In this document: one piece after another, positions 25,193-36,151 of the stretch
Position numbering within the stretch: position 1 is the first letter of the stretch
Layout: each line of letters starts with the position of its first letter
From: Atopomonas sediminilitoris
GTDB lineage: Bacteria; Pseudomonadota; Gammaproteobacteria; Pseudomonadales; Pseudomonadaceae
Reading direction: 5' to 3'
Assembly: GCF_022601735.1 (NCBI RefSeq)
Contig: NZ_JAKUMM010000007.1
Location: 214,532 to 278,531 of the forward strand
DNA length: 64,000 nt
Program-made: the position numbers and the translations under genes
The notes under the pieces: model-generated
What the model saw: the letters and a program-made list of their open reading frames with translations, nothing else
The model's database searches: none
What the model was told of the DNA's origin: nothing

Positions 25193-27118
25193 TTAAACCT
25201 CGTGCGCCAAGTACGACGAGCGTGTCAGGCCCAAGCGCAGCGCATCAATGAACTGCTCGCGCTCGCTACGCGACAACTCGGCGCGCGCCACTTTGTCACG
25301 GTAACGGGTCATCAACCCCTCTGGCGACAGGTGCACGTAGCGCAGCATGTCTTCAATGGTGTCGTGGGTTTCTATGCCGCCATGGTGCACGCTGCCGTCT
25401 TCACGCTGGAACACGTTGACCGAGTCGGTGTCACCAAACAGGTTGTGCATATCACCCAAGATTTCTTGGTACGCGCCGACCAAGAAAATCCCAAGAAAGT
25501 AACGCTCCCCAGCCTGCAAACGGTGCACCGGCAAGGTGGTTTCAATACTTTGCTGATCCACGTACTGGCGGATTTTACCGTCGGAGTCACAGGTCAAATC
25601 TTGCAACACCGCGCGGCGGCTGGGTTCTTCGTCCAAACGCATTAACGGCAGAATCGGCAACACTTGGCCAATGGCCCACGTGTCGGGCAGGCTCTGGAAC
25701 ACCGAGAAGTTGCAGATGTACTTGTCGGCCAGTTTATCGGTCAGCTCATCCAGCACCGCGCGGTGCGAGCGCTGCTGCGCCTTGAGCATGCGATACAGGC
25801 GACGACACAAGGCAAAGTAGCACTGCTCGGCCAGGGCTTTGTCTTTGAGTGACACCTTGCCGCTGGCGTACTGGCTAGCCACATCACTTAAGTAATGGGT
25901 GGCGCGCCAGTAGGTTTCGGTGACCATTTCCGGATCAGTTTCGCCGATCAACTCAAACAAATAGCCGACGCTTTCTGGCAGCTGGGCTAGGTCGCCGACT
26001 TCGGGCACTTGATCGTCATGCCACTCGGCGTCGGTGACTTCGACCACCAACACGGCGTGGTGCGCCGTCATCGCACGACCACTTTCTGAAAAGATGCGCG
26101 GATGCGGCAGCTCATGTTCGTCGCAGAACTCTTTAAGCATGCCGACGATAGTGGCCGCGTAGTCGTCCATGTCGTAATTGATTGAGCTGGCGTTGCGCGA
26201 ATGGGTGCCGTCGTAATCAACCCCCAAGCCACCGCCGACATCCACGTTTTCTACCGGCAAACCGAGGGCGCGTAACTCACCAAAGTAACGAATAGCTTCG
26301 CGAAAGCCTTGGCGGTAATCCGACAAGTTGGCGATTTGCGAGCCCATGTGGAAATGCAGCAAGCGGATACTTTCTGACAGGCCCGCTTGCTGAAACTGCT
26401 CAACAACACGCAGCAACTGCGCAGCCGACAAACCAAACTTGGATTTCTCGCCGCCGGTGTCAGCCCACTTGCTCGAGGCCAGCGACGACAAACGCACGCG
26501 CAAGCCCACGCGCGGAATCACGCCCATGCGCTTGGCTTCTTCAATCACCAAACGAACTTCGGTTTCTTTCTCGATGATGATGAAGACTTCGTGACCGAGC
26601 TTTTGCCCCATCAGGGCTAAACGCACAAATTCGCGGTCTTTATAACCGTTACAGGCAATGGTGCTGCCTTGCGGCGCCAGCGCCAGCACGGCCATCAGCT
26701 CAGGCTTCGAGCCGGCCTCAAGCCCCACCGAAACATCGGTGGCGATCAGGTTTTCAATCACCGGCTCTTGCTGGTTGACCTTGATCGGATACAGCGCGGT
26801 GTAACGGTTGCCGTACTCTAAGCGCTCGATATTGCGATCGAACGCTTCGGTCAACTGACGTAAACGACCCTGCAAAATATCCGGGAAACGTATCAACAGC
26901 GGCAACCCCACGCCCGCCTGTTCCAACTGGCCAACCAGTTCGGGCAGATTGATGGAGTGCTCGGCATTTTTCAGCGGCCGCACTTCTACATGCCCTGCCG
27001 GATTAATGTCGAAGTAACCGTCACCCCAGTGACGAATGCCATACATGCTGCGGCTTTGTGCCACGTTCCAAGACATAGTTGTCTGTTGTTCCTCGTCAGT
27101 CATCAATGAAAGCGCCAT
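25193..27118 (-). CDS. speA: Biosynthetic arginine decarboxylase
   Basis: The 641-residue protein is a fold-III PLP decarboxylase of SpeA type. Visible are the PLP-lysine region '[15 protein letters not shown]' (about 111-125), '[13 protein letters not shown]' (about 254-266), '[16 protein letters not shown]' (about 295-310) and the C-terminal '[14 protein letters not shown]'. It converts arginine to agmatine in the putrescine/spermidine pathway. Several start codons are possible (27118, 27103 at 'MTDEEQ', 27076 at 'MSWNVA'); the last fits best with the family N-terminus '[14 protein letters not shown]'. It begins the block that follows the P. aeruginosa PA4839-PA4856 order. Confidence 0.95.
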   Translation of the reverse strand: MALSLMTDEEQQTTMSWNVAQSRSMYGIRHWGDGYFDINPAGHVEVRPLKNAEHSINLPELVGQLEQAGVGLPLLIRFPDILQGRLRQLTEAFDRNIERLEYGNRYTALYPIKVNQQEPVIENLIATDVSVGLEAGSKPELMAVLALAPQGSTIACNGYKDREFVRLALMGQKLGHEVFIIIEKETEVRLVIEEAKRMGVIPRVGLRVRLSSLASSKWADTGGEKSKFGLSAAQLLRVVEQFQQAGLSESIRLLHFHMGSQIANLSDYRQGFREAIRYFGELRALGLPVENVDVGGGLGVDYDGTHSRNASSINYDMDDYAATIVGMLKEFCDEHELPHPRIFSESGRAMTAHHAVLVVEVTDAEWHDDQVPEVGDLAQLPESVGYLFELIGETDPEMVTETYWRATHYLSDVASQYASGKVSLKDKALAEQCYFALCRRLYRMLKAQQRSHRAVLDELTDKLADKYICNFSVFQSLPDTWAIGQVLPILPLMRLDEEPSRRAVLQDLTCDSDGKIRQYVDQQSIETTLPVHRLQAGERYFLGIFLVGAYQEILGDMHNLFGDTDSVNVFQREDGSVHHGGIETHDTIEDMLRYVHLSPEGLMTRYRDKVARAELSRSEREQFIDALRLGLTRSSYLAHEV

Positions 27119-27255
27119 ACCAGACGCTAGGCGCGCAGCATGCCAACAGGCCGCTAGGCAAACCTTAGTGTAGGCGGCTTATGTTTGCAGGAATGGGACA
27201 TTTAGTTTCACCCTGCTTTGCCCACGCCTGATTACCACGATCGTGTGCAGCCGCG

Positions 27256-27624
27256 TTAACCGCCGCTGCGCTTAACCGTGAAGCCCTGCTTGCTCAGCTC
27301 GGCAATCAGGGTATCAACGTGCTCACCTTGAATTTCAATCACGCCGTCTTTGAGCGTACCGCCGGTGCCGCAGCGTTTTTTCAGGCTCGCGGCCAGCGTC
27401 TTGAGCGCTTCACCGGCCAGCGGCACACCACTGACGGTGGTCACCGTTTTACCGCCACGGCCTTTGCTTTCACGGCGCACACGCACAATGCCATCGCCTG
27501 CCGGCACAGCATCCTCGCCACAACGACAAGCCGCTTTGGGCTGCCGACAGTTAGGGCAGCATTCGCCTTGATCGGTGGAGTACACCAAACCACCCAAGTC
27601 GCTCAGGGATAGTTTCTTTTTCAT
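27256..27624 (-). CDS. yciH: SUI1/eIF1-like translation factor (YciH family)
   Basis: The 122-residue protein has a cysteine-rich N-terminal segment 'CCPNCRQPKAACRC' (about residues 22-35) and a SUI1 domain with 'RRESKGRGGKTVTTVSG' (about 51-67), 'LKKRCGTGGTLKDGVIEIQG' (about 81-100) and a C-terminal 'GFTVKRSGG'. YciH is related to eukaryotic eIF1 and may influence start-codon fidelity. It lies between speA and a Nudix gene on the same strand, as in P. aeruginosa. A ribosome site AAAAGGCC-like lies upstream of the Nudix-proximal ATG but is weak. Confidence 0.92.
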   Translation of the reverse strand: MKKKLSLSDLGGLVYSTDQGECCPNCRQPKAACRCGEDAVPAGDGIVRVRRESKGRGGKTVTTVSGVPLAGEALKTLAASLKKRCGTGGTLKDGVIEIQGEHVDTLIAELSKQGFTVKRSGG

Positions 27625-27645
27625 TCGGAAAAGGCCTTACAACGA

Positions 27646-28188
27646 TTAAGCCATGCCTGACTGATAAAACGCCCACGCCTGCAGCGAGTCGGGGCAGTAG
27701 CTGAACTGCGCCATGTGCGCAGCTAACTGCTGTGGATTGAGCCAGCAGTGCTGTTGAATCTCCACCGCTTGCGTATTCACGTCGCCATCAAACTGTGCGG
27801 AATACACCGCGCACCACAGGCGATTGCCGGGCTGATCAAACAAGAAGCGTCCGTGCTCACGCAACGGCACGCCGCGCACGCCCAGCTCCTCGGCCAACTC
27901 ACGCTCGGCAGCGGCTAAGTATTGCTCGCCGGCATCCACCATGCCGCCGGCGGCCAAATCCCAAAACCCGGGATAGACCGCTTTGGATTCGCTGCGCTGA
28001 TGAACGCACAGCTCGCCGGCGCGATTGAACAACAAGATAAAAGTACCGCGTCCGATCAGCTGCTGCTCTCGCAGTTGCGCGCGGGGCAAAGCGCCCAACA
28101 GCTGATCGTGTTCGTCAACCCACGCGATCAGCTCGGCATCTGAGCGCGCTCGATGCGCGCGCTCAGCCGCTGACCACTCGGCCATCAA
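27646..28188 (-). CDS. Nudix hydrolase (YfcD-like)
   Basis: The 180-residue protein has a complete Nudix box, 'GMVDAGEQYLAAAERELAEELG' in essence (GX5EX7REUXEEXG, about residues 81-103). The preceding 'HQRSESKAVYPGFWDLAAG' is typical of the IDI-like/YfcD branch, whose members hydrolyse nucleoside diphosphate derivatives; the substrate is unknown. Its ATG overlaps the DUF2333 stop by four bases, so it is coupled to that upstream gene. Confidence 0.9.
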   Translation of the reverse strand: MMAEWSAAERAHRARSDAELIAWVDEHDQLLGALPRAQLREQQLIGRGTFILLFNRAGELCVHQRSESKAVYPGFWDLAAGGMVDAGEQYLAAAERELAEELGVRGVPLREHGRFLFDQPGNRLWCAVYSAQFDGDVNTQAVEIQQHCWLNPQQLAAHMAQFSYCPDSLQAWAFYQSGMA

Positions 28189-29252
28189 CCCTGCTCCATC
28201 AACTGGCGCAGGTCGATAATCGCCGCATTAGCGCGCGAGATGTAGTTGGCCATCACCAGCGAGTGGTTGGCCAGCACACCAAAGCCTTCGCCATTGAGCA
28301 CGATCGGGCTCCACAACGGGTCTTGCGTAGCCTCTAGCTCGCGGATGATTTGCTGCAAGCTGACCAACGCATTTTTCTTTTCCAACACGTCAGCAAAGTC
28401 GTATTCGATGGCGCGTAAAAAGTGCACCAAGGCCCACGACTGGCCACGGGCCTCATAGAAAACGTCGTCCAATTGCAGCCACGACGTTTTCACCGCCTCA
28501 GCACCGGCCTTAGGCGTAGAACCTTTGGCCGCGCTGTCACCGGCCAAATCGGTATTCAGGCGCACACGGCCAACGCTGGCGGACAAGCGCTGCGACAGCG
28601 AACCCAAACGGGTTTCGATATCGCCCAACCAGTTACGCAAGTTGTCGGCACGCGCATAAAACTGTGCATCGGGCTTATTCGGATCAGCCAAGCGCTTGGC
28701 GTAACGGTTGAGGTATTTGAGCGCATCGCGGTATTCCGTTTCGCTGGCCGGCAGCGCCCAACTGCGATGATCGAAGTTCATCCGCGGTTCTGCTTGGGCC
28801 AAGTCGCGGTCTTCCGTCGATTGCGTTTGCGAACGGGAGAAATCTTTACGCAATGCGCGGGTTAGGTCGCGGGTTTGCACCAGCACACCAAATTCCCAGC
28901 TAGGCATGTTGTCCAGCCACAAACCGGGCGGAAACTTATCGTTACTCAGGTAGCCGCCGGGCTTATTCAGCAGCGTGGTCGCCACGCGCGACAACGTGCT
29001 AACGGTGGTGTAGCCGGTCACTAAGCTTTGCTGGTGTTCTTCTAGGTCACGCTGCACTTGCTCGCGCACCGGAAATAGCTCCGGCTCTTGGCTCCAGTAC
29101 CAGCCCACTAACAGTGCACCCAGCAGATAAACCGCCACGCCGCCGGCCAACACCTTGCTCCACAATGGGCCGCCAAAGTAGCTTTTCACATCGTCTACGG
29201 TGTCACCGACGCGCGCTTTAAGCTCGTCGCCACGGTCTTTCCAGTTTTGCAT
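28185..29252 (-). CDS. DUF2333 family protein
   Basis: The 355-residue protein starts at the ATG at 29252 ('MQNWKDRGDELKARVG') with AAGGAAA upstream; the frame extends 44 codons further but that part lies in the divergent promoter region. There is one membrane helix near the N-terminus (about residues 30-51, 'LAGGVAVYLLGALLVGWYW'), followed by a long helical periplasmic region. The family is restricted to Pseudomonas-like bacteria and has no known function. It occupies the same position as PA4842, upstream of the Nudix and YciH genes, and is divergent from gcbA. Confidence 0.85.
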   Translation of the reverse strand: MQNWKDRGDELKARVGDTVDDVKSYFGGPLWSKVLAGGVAVYLLGALLVGWYWSQEPELFPVREQVQRDLEEHQQSLVTGYTTVSTLSRVATTLLNKPGGYLSNDKFPPGLWLDNMPSWEFGVLVQTRDLTRALRKDFSRSQTQSTEDRDLAQAEPRMNFDHRSWALPASETEYRDALKYLNRYAKRLADPNKPDAQFYARADNLRNWLGDIETRLGSLSQRLSASVGRVRLNTDLAGDSAAKGSTPKAGAEAVKTSWLQLDDVFYEARGQSWALVHFLRAIEYDFADVLEKKNALVSLQQIIRELEATQDPLWSPIVLNGEGFGVLANHSLVMANYISRANAAIIDLRQLMEQG

Positions 29253-29534
29253 TGAGATTTCCTTGCTGCCAATAATCCACAGACCTTTACACGCTAGACC
29301 GTTAGGCGAATAAAACCCACCTATCGTCGGGTTAGCCAGAGTTTGCGCCATGCAGCAGACCTGCATCACACCGCGCCTGCCCACAAGCCTGCAACAATCG
29401 CCCCACTATACGGCTTGGTCTGGCTTCACCGCAAAAAACAACACCGACAAGCTGTTGACGCCAAGTGACCGACGGCGCAATGTGCGCTTTTTCTCCGTGC
29501 TAGCATCTAGCCAGCACCGTTACAGGTAAACACC

Positions 29535-31187
29535 TTGTCAGAGCTCAGCGCCCCCGCCACCGCCGACGACGTAGAAGAGCGCAATCTTGACCGCTTGCGT
29601 CAGCACTTTGCCCAGCGTGTTTCGCACCAATCGCACATGGTGCTGGAAGCATGGATTCGGCTAAACCGTGGTGAGTGGAGCACCGAAGGACTAACCGACT
29701 TGGAGCTAGGCTGCGAGCGACTCGCACGCTACGCGCAACGCTTTGATCAAGGCGAGCACCTCGAGCTAGCCGAGCAACTGCAAAACACCTTCAGCCAAGT
29801 GCGTGACAACCGTAATCGCCCCAGCAGCGGGCAGATTCAACAGCTCACTCACTTAATGCAAAACCTGTCAAAAACAGGTCTGCGCCTGCTGGATGACCAA
29901 AGTGCGCTGCTGCGTCCGCAAGCGCGCAAGCCGGTTTATGTTTGCTTGAGTGACAGCGACAAAGCCGAGCGCATCGTGCAGCAATTGCTGTTTTTTGGCT
30001 TGCGCGCGCAGCGTTTGGATAAACCCAGCGATTTCCAGAAGGCCATTGCCGACCGCCACCCCTCTATCCTGATGATGGATGTTGACTTTGGCGGCCCCAA
30101 CATTGGTCTATCGCTCGCCCAGCACGTACAAGAGTCGCGCCCCGATCGCTTACCGATTGTTTTTTACAGCCATCAACCGGCCGACACCCGCACTCACATC
30201 GCCGTCGTGCGCGCCGGTGGCCAAGCGTTATTTAACGACAACCTTGACCCCGCCCGCCTGCTGGAAAAACTCGACGCCCTGACCAGCCAAACGCTGGAAG
30301 ACCCGTATCGGGTCTTGATTGTGGATGACTCCCGCGCGCAAGCCATGTTCACCGAGCAAGCGTTGAACGCCGCCGGCATTCTGACCCACGCCTTAACCGA
30401 GCCCCTCAAGGTGATGACCGCGCTGCGCGAGTTTTCGCCCGACCTGATCATCCTCGACATGTATATGCCCGAATGCATCGGCCCAGAATTGGCCCGCATG
30501 ATTCGGCAGCACGAGCGCTACGTCAGCACGCCGATTATCTTTTTGTCCGCCGAAGATGACTTGGACAAACAACTGATTGCCATGGGCGAAGGTGGCGACG
30601 ATTTCCTGACCAAACCCATTCGCCCAAGGCACTTGGTCAGCACCGTGCGCAACCGCGCCGAGCGTGCTCGCACGCTTAAACAGCGCATGGTCTGCGACAG
30701 CCTGACGGGGCTGTACAACCACACCCATACCCTGCAACTGCTCGAAGACGCCCTGCACCGTGCCGAGCACAGCGGCGAACCCGTCAGCTTTGCCATGCTC
30801 GATATCGATTTCTTTAAAAAGATTAACGACGGTCACGGCCACCCCGCCGGCGATCGGGTCATCAAAAGCTTGGCTTTATTCCTCAAGCAACGCCTGCGCC
30901 GCACGGACAGCATCGGTCGTTATGGCGGCGAAGAGTTTGCCGTTATCCTGCCCGACACCGACGCCGACGCGGCCGCCAAGTTACTGGATGAGATCCGCCA
31001 ACGCTTTAGTGACATCCATCATCCGGTCCCTAATGGCGAATTGATGTGCACTTTCAGCACCGGCGTCGCCACCAGCCAGCCCGGGCTGAGCGCCCAGCAA
31101 TTGTGCAGCCAAGCCGACGAAGCGCTGTATCAAGCCAAGCATGGCGGACGCAACCAAGTGTGCAGTCACACACATCGCGGCGAATAG
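29535..31187 (+). CDS. gcbA: Response-regulator diguanylate cyclase (GcbA type)
   Basis: The 550-residue protein has an N-terminal helical part, a degenerate receiver (about 133-250, 'HPSILMMDVDFGG'), a second complete receiver (about 257-375, 'VLIVDDSRAQ' and 'LIILDMYMPE' with the phospho-Asp, 'FLTKPI') and a GGDEF domain with active site 'GGEEF' (464-468) and an I-site 'RRTD' (455-458). It should make cyclic di-GMP and be product-inhibited. GcbA/AdcA (PA4843) promotes attachment and also affects dispersal. The start is a TTG (29535) with AGGT upstream; the next Met is residue 35, so low translation is likely. It is followed 60 bp later by the chemoreceptor gene. Confidence 0.9.
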   Translation: MSELSAPATADDVEERNLDRLRQHFAQRVSHQSHMVLEAWIRLNRGEWSTEGLTDLELGCERLARYAQRFDQGEHLELAEQLQNTFSQVRDNRNRPSSGQIQQLTHLMQNLSKTGLRLLDDQSALLRPQARKPVYVCLSDSDKAERIVQQLLFFGLRAQRLDKPSDFQKAIADRHPSILMMDVDFGGPNIGLSLAQHVQESRPDRLPIVFYSHQPADTRTHIAVVRAGGQALFNDNLDPARLLEKLDALTSQTLEDPYRVLIVDDSRAQAMFTEQALNAAGILTHALTEPLKVMTALREFSPDLIILDMYMPECIGPELARMIRQHERYVSTPIIFLSAEDDLDKQLIAMGEGGDDFLTKPIRPRHLVSTVRNRAERARTLKQRMVCDSLTGLYNHTHTLQLLEDALHRAEHSGEPVSFAMLDIDFFKKINDGHGHPAGDRVIKSLALFLKQRLRRTDSIGRYGGEEFAVILPDTDADAAAKLLDEIRQRFSDIHHPVPNGELMCTFSTGVATSQPGLSAQQLCSQADEALYQAKHGGRNQVCSHTHRGE

Positions 31188-31247
31188 TCATCAGCCAGTC
31201 ATAAAACAATCACAACATGGCTGCGTATCCCTATCAGGGTCGCAATC

Positions 31248-33203
31248 ATGCGCCTAAATATTCTGACCAACACAGCAACTACCCTACTCACGCTGGCCTG
31301 CCTGGGCCTTGGCGCCAGCCTCTGGTGGAGCCAGCAAGCCCAGCAGAAACCTCTTGCGCTGACCCAGCACTATCTAGACCTATCGCAGAGCATTGAGCAG
31401 CAGCTACTTAAACCCCTGAATCGCTACCTGCACAGCGGCGACGCACTGGAGCACGCCAATGCCCTACAAGCCAGCGAACAATTACGCCAACAAGCCCAAT
31501 TACTGCCCAGCGCACTGCGCCATCAGCTGATCCCCAGCCTGACCGAACTTGAGCGCTTCAGCCGCGAAGAGCTGCTCGCCGCCGGCAAGCTGGCTGGCGA
31601 CCCGCAGGCGCTGCTGCAACAGGCTGAACGAGGGCTAGACCATGCCCTGATGGCACTCAACGATTACGCCGAAGAAGGGCAAAGCCAGCGCTACCAGCCG
31701 CTCTTGCTGCAAGCGCAGCATCGTTTGCAACAGCTTTCCCTCGCGCGCCAACGCTATGTTCAGCAACCCGCCCCAGCACTGGCCGAGAGCCTTAATCAGG
31801 CACTTGCACAACTGCAGCAACAAGCGCAGAAGATTGAGCAACTGCCGCTGCTAGATGTCAGCCAAAGCAGCGCCTCGGCGCAAGATGACTTTGCCAGTTT
31901 GATGGGCCTAAGCCGCGACACGCCTACCGCGCAGCACAACCCCGGTAGCGACTTGAAGCGTGAATTGCTCTCACTCACCGCACGCTACACCCGCGAGCTC
32001 AAGCGTACCGAACAACTTATCGAGCAACGCCAGATACTCGCCAACGCCCTCAATGAGCGCATCGAGCAGTTACAAGGCAGCGTGACGGCACTGCGCCCGC
32101 TGATCGACCAAAGTAATAAAGCCAGCCAGCAACAAGTGCAAAGCCTGCAACTGGCCAGCCTGCTGCTGATTTTGCTCTCGGCTATTTTTGTCGATCGCCT
32201 GCTGCGCAAGCTCACTCAGCTGTTACGCCACTTGGCTCCCATGCTTAGCCAATGGGCCGCCGGCGATATCAGCCAGCCGATTCTGACCCATGCCAAAACC
32301 AGCGAACTACAGAGTGTTGAACGCTCATTGAATCAGCTGCGCGATTACTTAAGCGGCCTGATTGGCACCCTGCATCAGCAGTCAGCCGCCATCGCCGACA
32401 GTAGCGAAGCCCTACGCCAGCTCAACAGCGGTCTGCAGCAAGGCGCGCAGCACCAAGCCAACGACACCCGCGATATCAGCGATGCCCTCTCGCACATGGA
32501 AAGCGCCCTGCAACAAGTGGCCGACGACGCCAACACCGCTGCCGGCGCTAGCCAAACCGGCCAACAAGCCGCCAGCACCGGACAAAACGTGGTCAGCCGC
32601 ACCCTTGCCGAACTGCGCCAGCTGGCCCAAGGCGTCGAAGACAGCGCCGGCACCCTAGGCCAGTTGAGCGACGCCAGCCAAAACATCGGCCAAGTGCTCA
32701 CCGTGATTCGCAGCGTGGCCGAACAAACCAACCTGCTGGCCTTGAACGCCGCCATCGAAGCGGCACGCGCCGGCGAATACGGTCGCGGCTTTGCCGTGGT
32801 TGCCGAAGAGGTGCGCAATCTTTCGCAACGCACCGCACAAGCCACCGAAGAAATCCAAGCGCTGATTGAGCACCTGCAAACCACCAGCCAAGCCACGCAA
32901 CAACAAATGAACACCCAAGCACAGCTGGCCAGCCACATGCGTTTGAGTGCCGAGCAGGCCGAACATGCCCTCGTCACCATTGTCAGCGCCATGCACACCA
33001 CGCACGAACGCATCAACCGAATTGCCGCGCAAACGCAGCAACAGTCCGGCACGGTGAGCGGCATCCGCGCCAATGGCCAACGCATCTACAGCCAAGGGCG
33101 CGACAATCTAGAGCTAATCAGTCAAGGACAAGCGCAAGGTGAACGCCTGGCGCACCTAGGCAGCGAACTGCAATCACGCGTGATGGCGTTTAAAGTGGCG
33201 TAA
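31248..33203 (+). CDS. ctpL: Methyl-accepting chemotaxis protein (CtpL type)
   Basis: The 651-residue protein has an N-terminal membrane helix (about 10-28), a long Gln-rich helical periplasmic sensor domain (about 30-295), a second helix ('[21 protein letters not shown]', core '[10 protein letters not shown]', about 300-320), HAMP, and the MCP signalling domain with hairpin tip '[19 protein letters not shown]' (about 490-508). By length and position it corresponds to CtpL (PA4844), which senses low phosphate and some aromatics through partner proteins. A helical-bundle sensor fits that, but the ligand here is not proven. A porin of the phosphate family is elsewhere in the window. Confidence 0.88.
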   Translation: MRLNILTNTATTLLTLACLGLGASLWWSQQAQQKPLALTQHYLDLSQSIEQQLLKPLNRYLHSGDALEHANALQASEQLRQQAQLLPSALRHQLIPSLTELERFSREELLAAGKLAGDPQALLQQAERGLDHALMALNDYAEEGQSQRYQPLLLQAQHRLQQLSLARQRYVQQPAPALAESLNQALAQLQQQAQKIEQLPLLDVSQSSASAQDDFASLMGLSRDTPTAQHNPGSDLKRELLSLTARYTRELKRTEQLIEQRQILANALNERIEQLQGSVTALRPLIDQSNKASQQQVQSLQLASLLLILLSAIFVDRLLRKLTQLLRHLAPMLSQWAAGDISQPILTHAKTSELQSVERSLNQLRDYLSGLIGTLHQQSAAIADSSEALRQLNSGLQQGAQHQANDTRDISDALSHMESALQQVADDANTAAGASQTGQQAASTGQNVVSRTLAELRQLAQGVEDSAGTLGQLSDASQNIGQVLTVIRSVAEQTNLLALNAAIEAARAGEYGRGFAVVAEEVRNLSQRTAQATEEIQALIEHLQTTSQATQQQMNTQAQLASHMRLSAEQAEHALVTIVSAMHTTHERINRIAAQTQQQSGTVSGIRANGQRIYSQGRDNLELISQGQAQGERLAHLGSELQSRVMAFKVA

Positions 33204-33275
33204 ACGGCCAGCAAAGGCCGTGACAGGCAGTTGATGCGGGGTATCATGGCGCGATTGATTTGTTGTGAGTTCGCC

Positions 33276-35060
33276 ATGTCCCGCCTACTTGTCCTGTTGC
33301 TGCTTGGTCTGTTCAACCTAAGTGGCCACGCCAATCTGTTCGATAACCGCCCGAGCAGCCTGCTAGGCGCCCCGGCGAATAACCAAGCGGACTTTTTACC
33401 GGTCGACCAAGCTTTTCAGGTTGAGCTGTACCGCCAGAGCGACACCCGCCTGACCTTGCGCTTTATCAATGCCGACGCCTACTACCTGTACCGGCACCGC
33501 TTTAACTTCAGCACCAACAACACCCAGGTCACGCTCGGCACGCCTGCGCTACCCGCAGGCCAAGCCAAAACCGACGAATACTTCGGTGATGTCGAGGTCT
33601 ACTACGGCATCACCGACGTCAGCATGACGGTCAGCAACCCCGACCAACTGCCCTTTACCCTCAACGTGAGCTATCAAGGCTGCGCCGACAAAGGCTTGTG
33701 CTACCCACCTGAAACCAAGCGCTTTGACATCAGCCAGAGCAGCGCCGCCCCGATCACCAGCAACACCCGTAATACAAGCGCAAGCGAGCCAGCCAGCCCA
33801 CTCTGGCAAGGCGTGCTTCTGGCTTTCTTAGCAGGTCTCGGCCTGACCTTTACTCCATGCGTGCTGCCGATGCTGCCGATTTTGTCGGGCGTGGTCTTGC
33901 GCGGTCATCCATCTCGCCTGCGCGGCTTAGCCCTGAGCACCGCTTACGTGTTACCCATGGCTATGTGCTTTGCCGTACTGGGCGCACTGATGGGCAGCTT
34001 TGGTGCCGAGCTAAACCTGCAAGCCCGCCTGCAATCGCCGTGGGTGCTGATTCCTTTTGCCCTGTTTTTCGCCCTGTTCGCTATCGCCATGTTTGGCGTT
34101 TTTGAGCTACGCCTGCCGGCCTTTATTCGCGAACCCCTGGACCGCCAAGCCAGTCATGCGCGCGGCGGCTCGCTGCTTGGCGCGGCGACGCTGGGCGTTC
34201 TATCCAGTCTATTGGTCTCACCCTGCGTCACCGCACCAATGGCTGGGCTGCTGCTGTACATCTCCCTCAGTGGCGACGCCTTAGGCGGCGCCCTGCAACT
34301 GTTTGCCCTCGGCCTAGGCATGGGCGTGCCCTTGCTGGTGGTCGGCGCCGGCGGCAGTGCCTTGCTACCCAAGAGTGGCGCGTGGATGGTCGCCGTGCGC
34401 AATGTGTTTGGCGTCATGCTGCTGGCGGTCGCGATTTGGTTGTTGGAGCGCTTGCTACCAGGCCCAGCGGCGCTGGCGCTGTGGGGCCTACTCGCCGCTG
34501 GCGTCGCGCTGTTTTTAGGCGCGTTGGAATTTGGCGCTAAAAATGCCCGGCAAAAACTGGCGCAGCTACTCGGCCTCGCCCTGCTGGTGTACGCCCTCGC
34601 CAGCTGGATTGGCGCCCTGCAAGGCGCCAGCGACCCGCTGCGCCCGCTAGCACCAAGCCATACATCGCTTGATACCCCCAGCGCCAGCCAAGGCCAGTGG
34701 CAAACCATCACCACTGCCAAGGAGCTAACAACTGCGCTAAAGCGCGCCAGCGACCAGCAACAAGCTGTGCTGCTGGACTGGTACGCCGACTGGTGCATCA
34801 GTTGCAAAATCATCGAACGCGAGGTGCTTGAGCACCCCGAGATCGCTCCCCGCCTCGCCACCCTGCTGCTACTGCGCTTGGATTTGACCGACAACACCGC
34901 CGAACAACGACAATTGCTGGCCCAACACCAGCTGTTTGGCCCGCCGGCGCTGCAATTCTTTGATGCCCAAGGTGACGAGCTGCGCGACTTACGCGTCATC
35001 GGAGAAATCGAGCGCGCAGCCTTTGCTCGTCTGCTGGATCGCCGTGAGGCAGGCCTGTAA
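33276..35060 (+). CDS. dsbD: Thiol:disulfide interchange protein DsbD
   Basis: The 594-residue protein has a signal peptide, the N-terminal periplasmic domain with 'YQGCADKGLCYPP' (the paired cysteines), eight membrane helices with 'FTPCVLPMLPI' and 'VSPCVTAPMAG', and a C-terminal thioredoxin domain with 'DWYADWCISCKIIE' (CxxC). It passes electrons from cytoplasmic thioredoxin to periplasmic DsbC, DsbG and CcmG. I chose the ATG at 33276 ('MSRLLVLLLLGL') because it begins the signal peptide. P. aeruginosa calls this gene dipZ (PA4845), in the same position before aroQ. Confidence 0.95.
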   Translation: MSRLLVLLLLGLFNLSGHANLFDNRPSSLLGAPANNQADFLPVDQAFQVELYRQSDTRLTLRFINADAYYLYRHRFNFSTNNTQVTLGTPALPAGQAKTDEYFGDVEVYYGITDVSMTVSNPDQLPFTLNVSYQGCADKGLCYPPETKRFDISQSSAAPITSNTRNTSASEPASPLWQGVLLAFLAGLGLTFTPCVLPMLPILSGVVLRGHPSRLRGLALSTAYVLPMAMCFAVLGALMGSFGAELNLQARLQSPWVLIPFALFFALFAIAMFGVFELRLPAFIREPLDRQASHARGGSLLGAATLGVLSSLLVSPCVTAPMAGLLLYISLSGDALGGALQLFALGLGMGVPLLVVGAGGSALLPKSGAWMVAVRNVFGVMLLAVAIWLLERLLPGPAALALWGLLAAGVALFLGALEFGAKNARQKLAQLLGLALLVYALASWIGALQGASDPLRPLAPSHTSLDTPSASQGQWQTITTAKELTTALKRASDQQQAVLLDWYADWCISCKIIEREVLEHPEIAPRLATLLLLRLDLTDNTAEQRQLLAQHQLFGPPALQFFDAQGDELRDLRVIGEIERAAFARLLDRREAGL

Positions 35061-35201
35061 CACCCCGTCCATTATTCGCCTGCTATTCTGTGGCCAACAG
35101 CCGCCAACGGCTTGCATCTCGCAGAGATATAGACAGGAACTTGCGTGCTTAGGCATAGTCCACCCTTGCCCACCGCAACGCACAAGAATAAGGCGATACC
35201 C

Positions 35202-35645
35202 ATGGCGACCTTGCTGGTCTTGCACGGCCCTAACCTCAATTTACTCGGCACCCGCGAACCCGGCGTTTATGGTGCCGACACGCTCGAGAGCATCAATCAA
35301 GGCTTAGAACAGCGTGCGCGCGAAGCCGGCCACCACCTGCTCAGCCTGCAAAGCAATGCCGAGTACGAGCTGATCGAGCGCATCCATGCCGCCCGTGGCG
35401 AAGGTGTCGACTTCATCATCATTAATCCAGCCGCTTTTACACATACCAGCGTCGCCTTACGTGACGCATTGCTGGCAGTGAGCATCCCATTCATCGAAGT
35501 GCACCTTTCCAACGTGCACAAACGAGAAGCTTTCCGGCATCACTCCTATTTCTCTGATGTAGCAGTAGGGGTGATCTGCGGCCTAGGCGCCATGGGCTAT
35601 CAGCTGGCACTAGATGCCGCCTTGAATCAACTGCAACGCACCTGA
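35202..35645 (+). CDS. aroQ: Type II 3-dehydroquinate dehydratase
   Basis: The 147-residue protein has the full type II DHQase pattern: '[20 protein letters not shown]' (about 4-23, with active-site Tyr and Arg), '[13 protein letters not shown]' (about 49-61), '[18 protein letters not shown]' (about 74-91) and '[12 protein letters not shown]' (about 98-109). It performs the third step of the shikimate pathway. Start at ATG 35202 with AAGGCG upstream. It precedes accB by 22 bp, the conserved aroQ-accB-accC arrangement. Confidence 0.97.
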   Translation: MATLLVLHGPNLNLLGTREPGVYGADTLESINQGLEQRAREAGHHLLSLQSNAEYELIERIHAARGEGVDFIIINPAAFTHTSVALRDALLAVSIPFIEVHLSNVHKREAFRHHSYFSDVAVGVICGLGAMGYQLALDAALNQLQRT

Positions 35646-35667
35646 GACCTTTAGGAGTGCACCATTT

Positions 35668-36129
35668 ATGGATATTCGCAAAGTCAAAAAACTGATCGAA
35701 CTGCTGGAAGAATCCGGTATCGATGAGCTGGAAATTCACGAAGGCGAAGAGTCTGTGCGCATCAGCCGTCACAGCAAACAAGTTGCTGCGCCGGTCTACG
35801 CGGCCGCTCCAGCACCAGCGCCGATTGCTGCCGCTCCGGCTGCCCCTGCCGCCGCCCCAGCTGCCAGCAGCGAAGCCGCCAAACCGGCCTACAACGGCCA
35901 AGCGGTACGCTCACCGATGGTCGGCACCTTCTATGCCGCCGCCTCGCCTGAGTCGCCAAACTTCGTCCAAGTTGGCCAAACCGTAAACAAAGGCGACGTG
36001 CTGTGCATTGTTGAAGCCATGAAGATGATGAACCACATCGAAGCCGATCGTAGCGGCGTGGTCGAAGCAGTTCTGGCAGAGAACGGCCAACCCGTTGAAT
36101 TTGATCAGCCACTGTTCAGCATCGTCTGA
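35668..36129 (+). CDS. accB: Biotin carboxyl carrier protein of acetyl-CoA carboxylase
   Basis: The 153-residue protein has an N-terminal domain ('[20 protein letters not shown]'), an Ala/Pro-rich flexible linker (about residues 40-72) and the biotinyl domain with '[13 protein letters not shown]', where Lys 119 receives biotin. With AccC and the carboxyltransferase it makes malonyl-CoA for fatty-acid synthesis. The ATG has TTAGGAG upstream and the gene is 22 bp before accC, so they form an operon. Confidence 0.97.
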   Translation: MDIRKVKKLIELLEESGIDELEIHEGEESVRISRHSKQVAAPVYAAAPAPAPIAAAPAAPAAAPAASSEAAKPAYNGQAVRSPMVGTFYAAASPESPNFVQVGQTVNKGDVLCIVEAMKMMNHIEADRSGVVEAVLAENGQPVEFDQPLFSIV

Positions 36130-36151
36130 TCGCCCGCTAAGGAGGCCTGCG

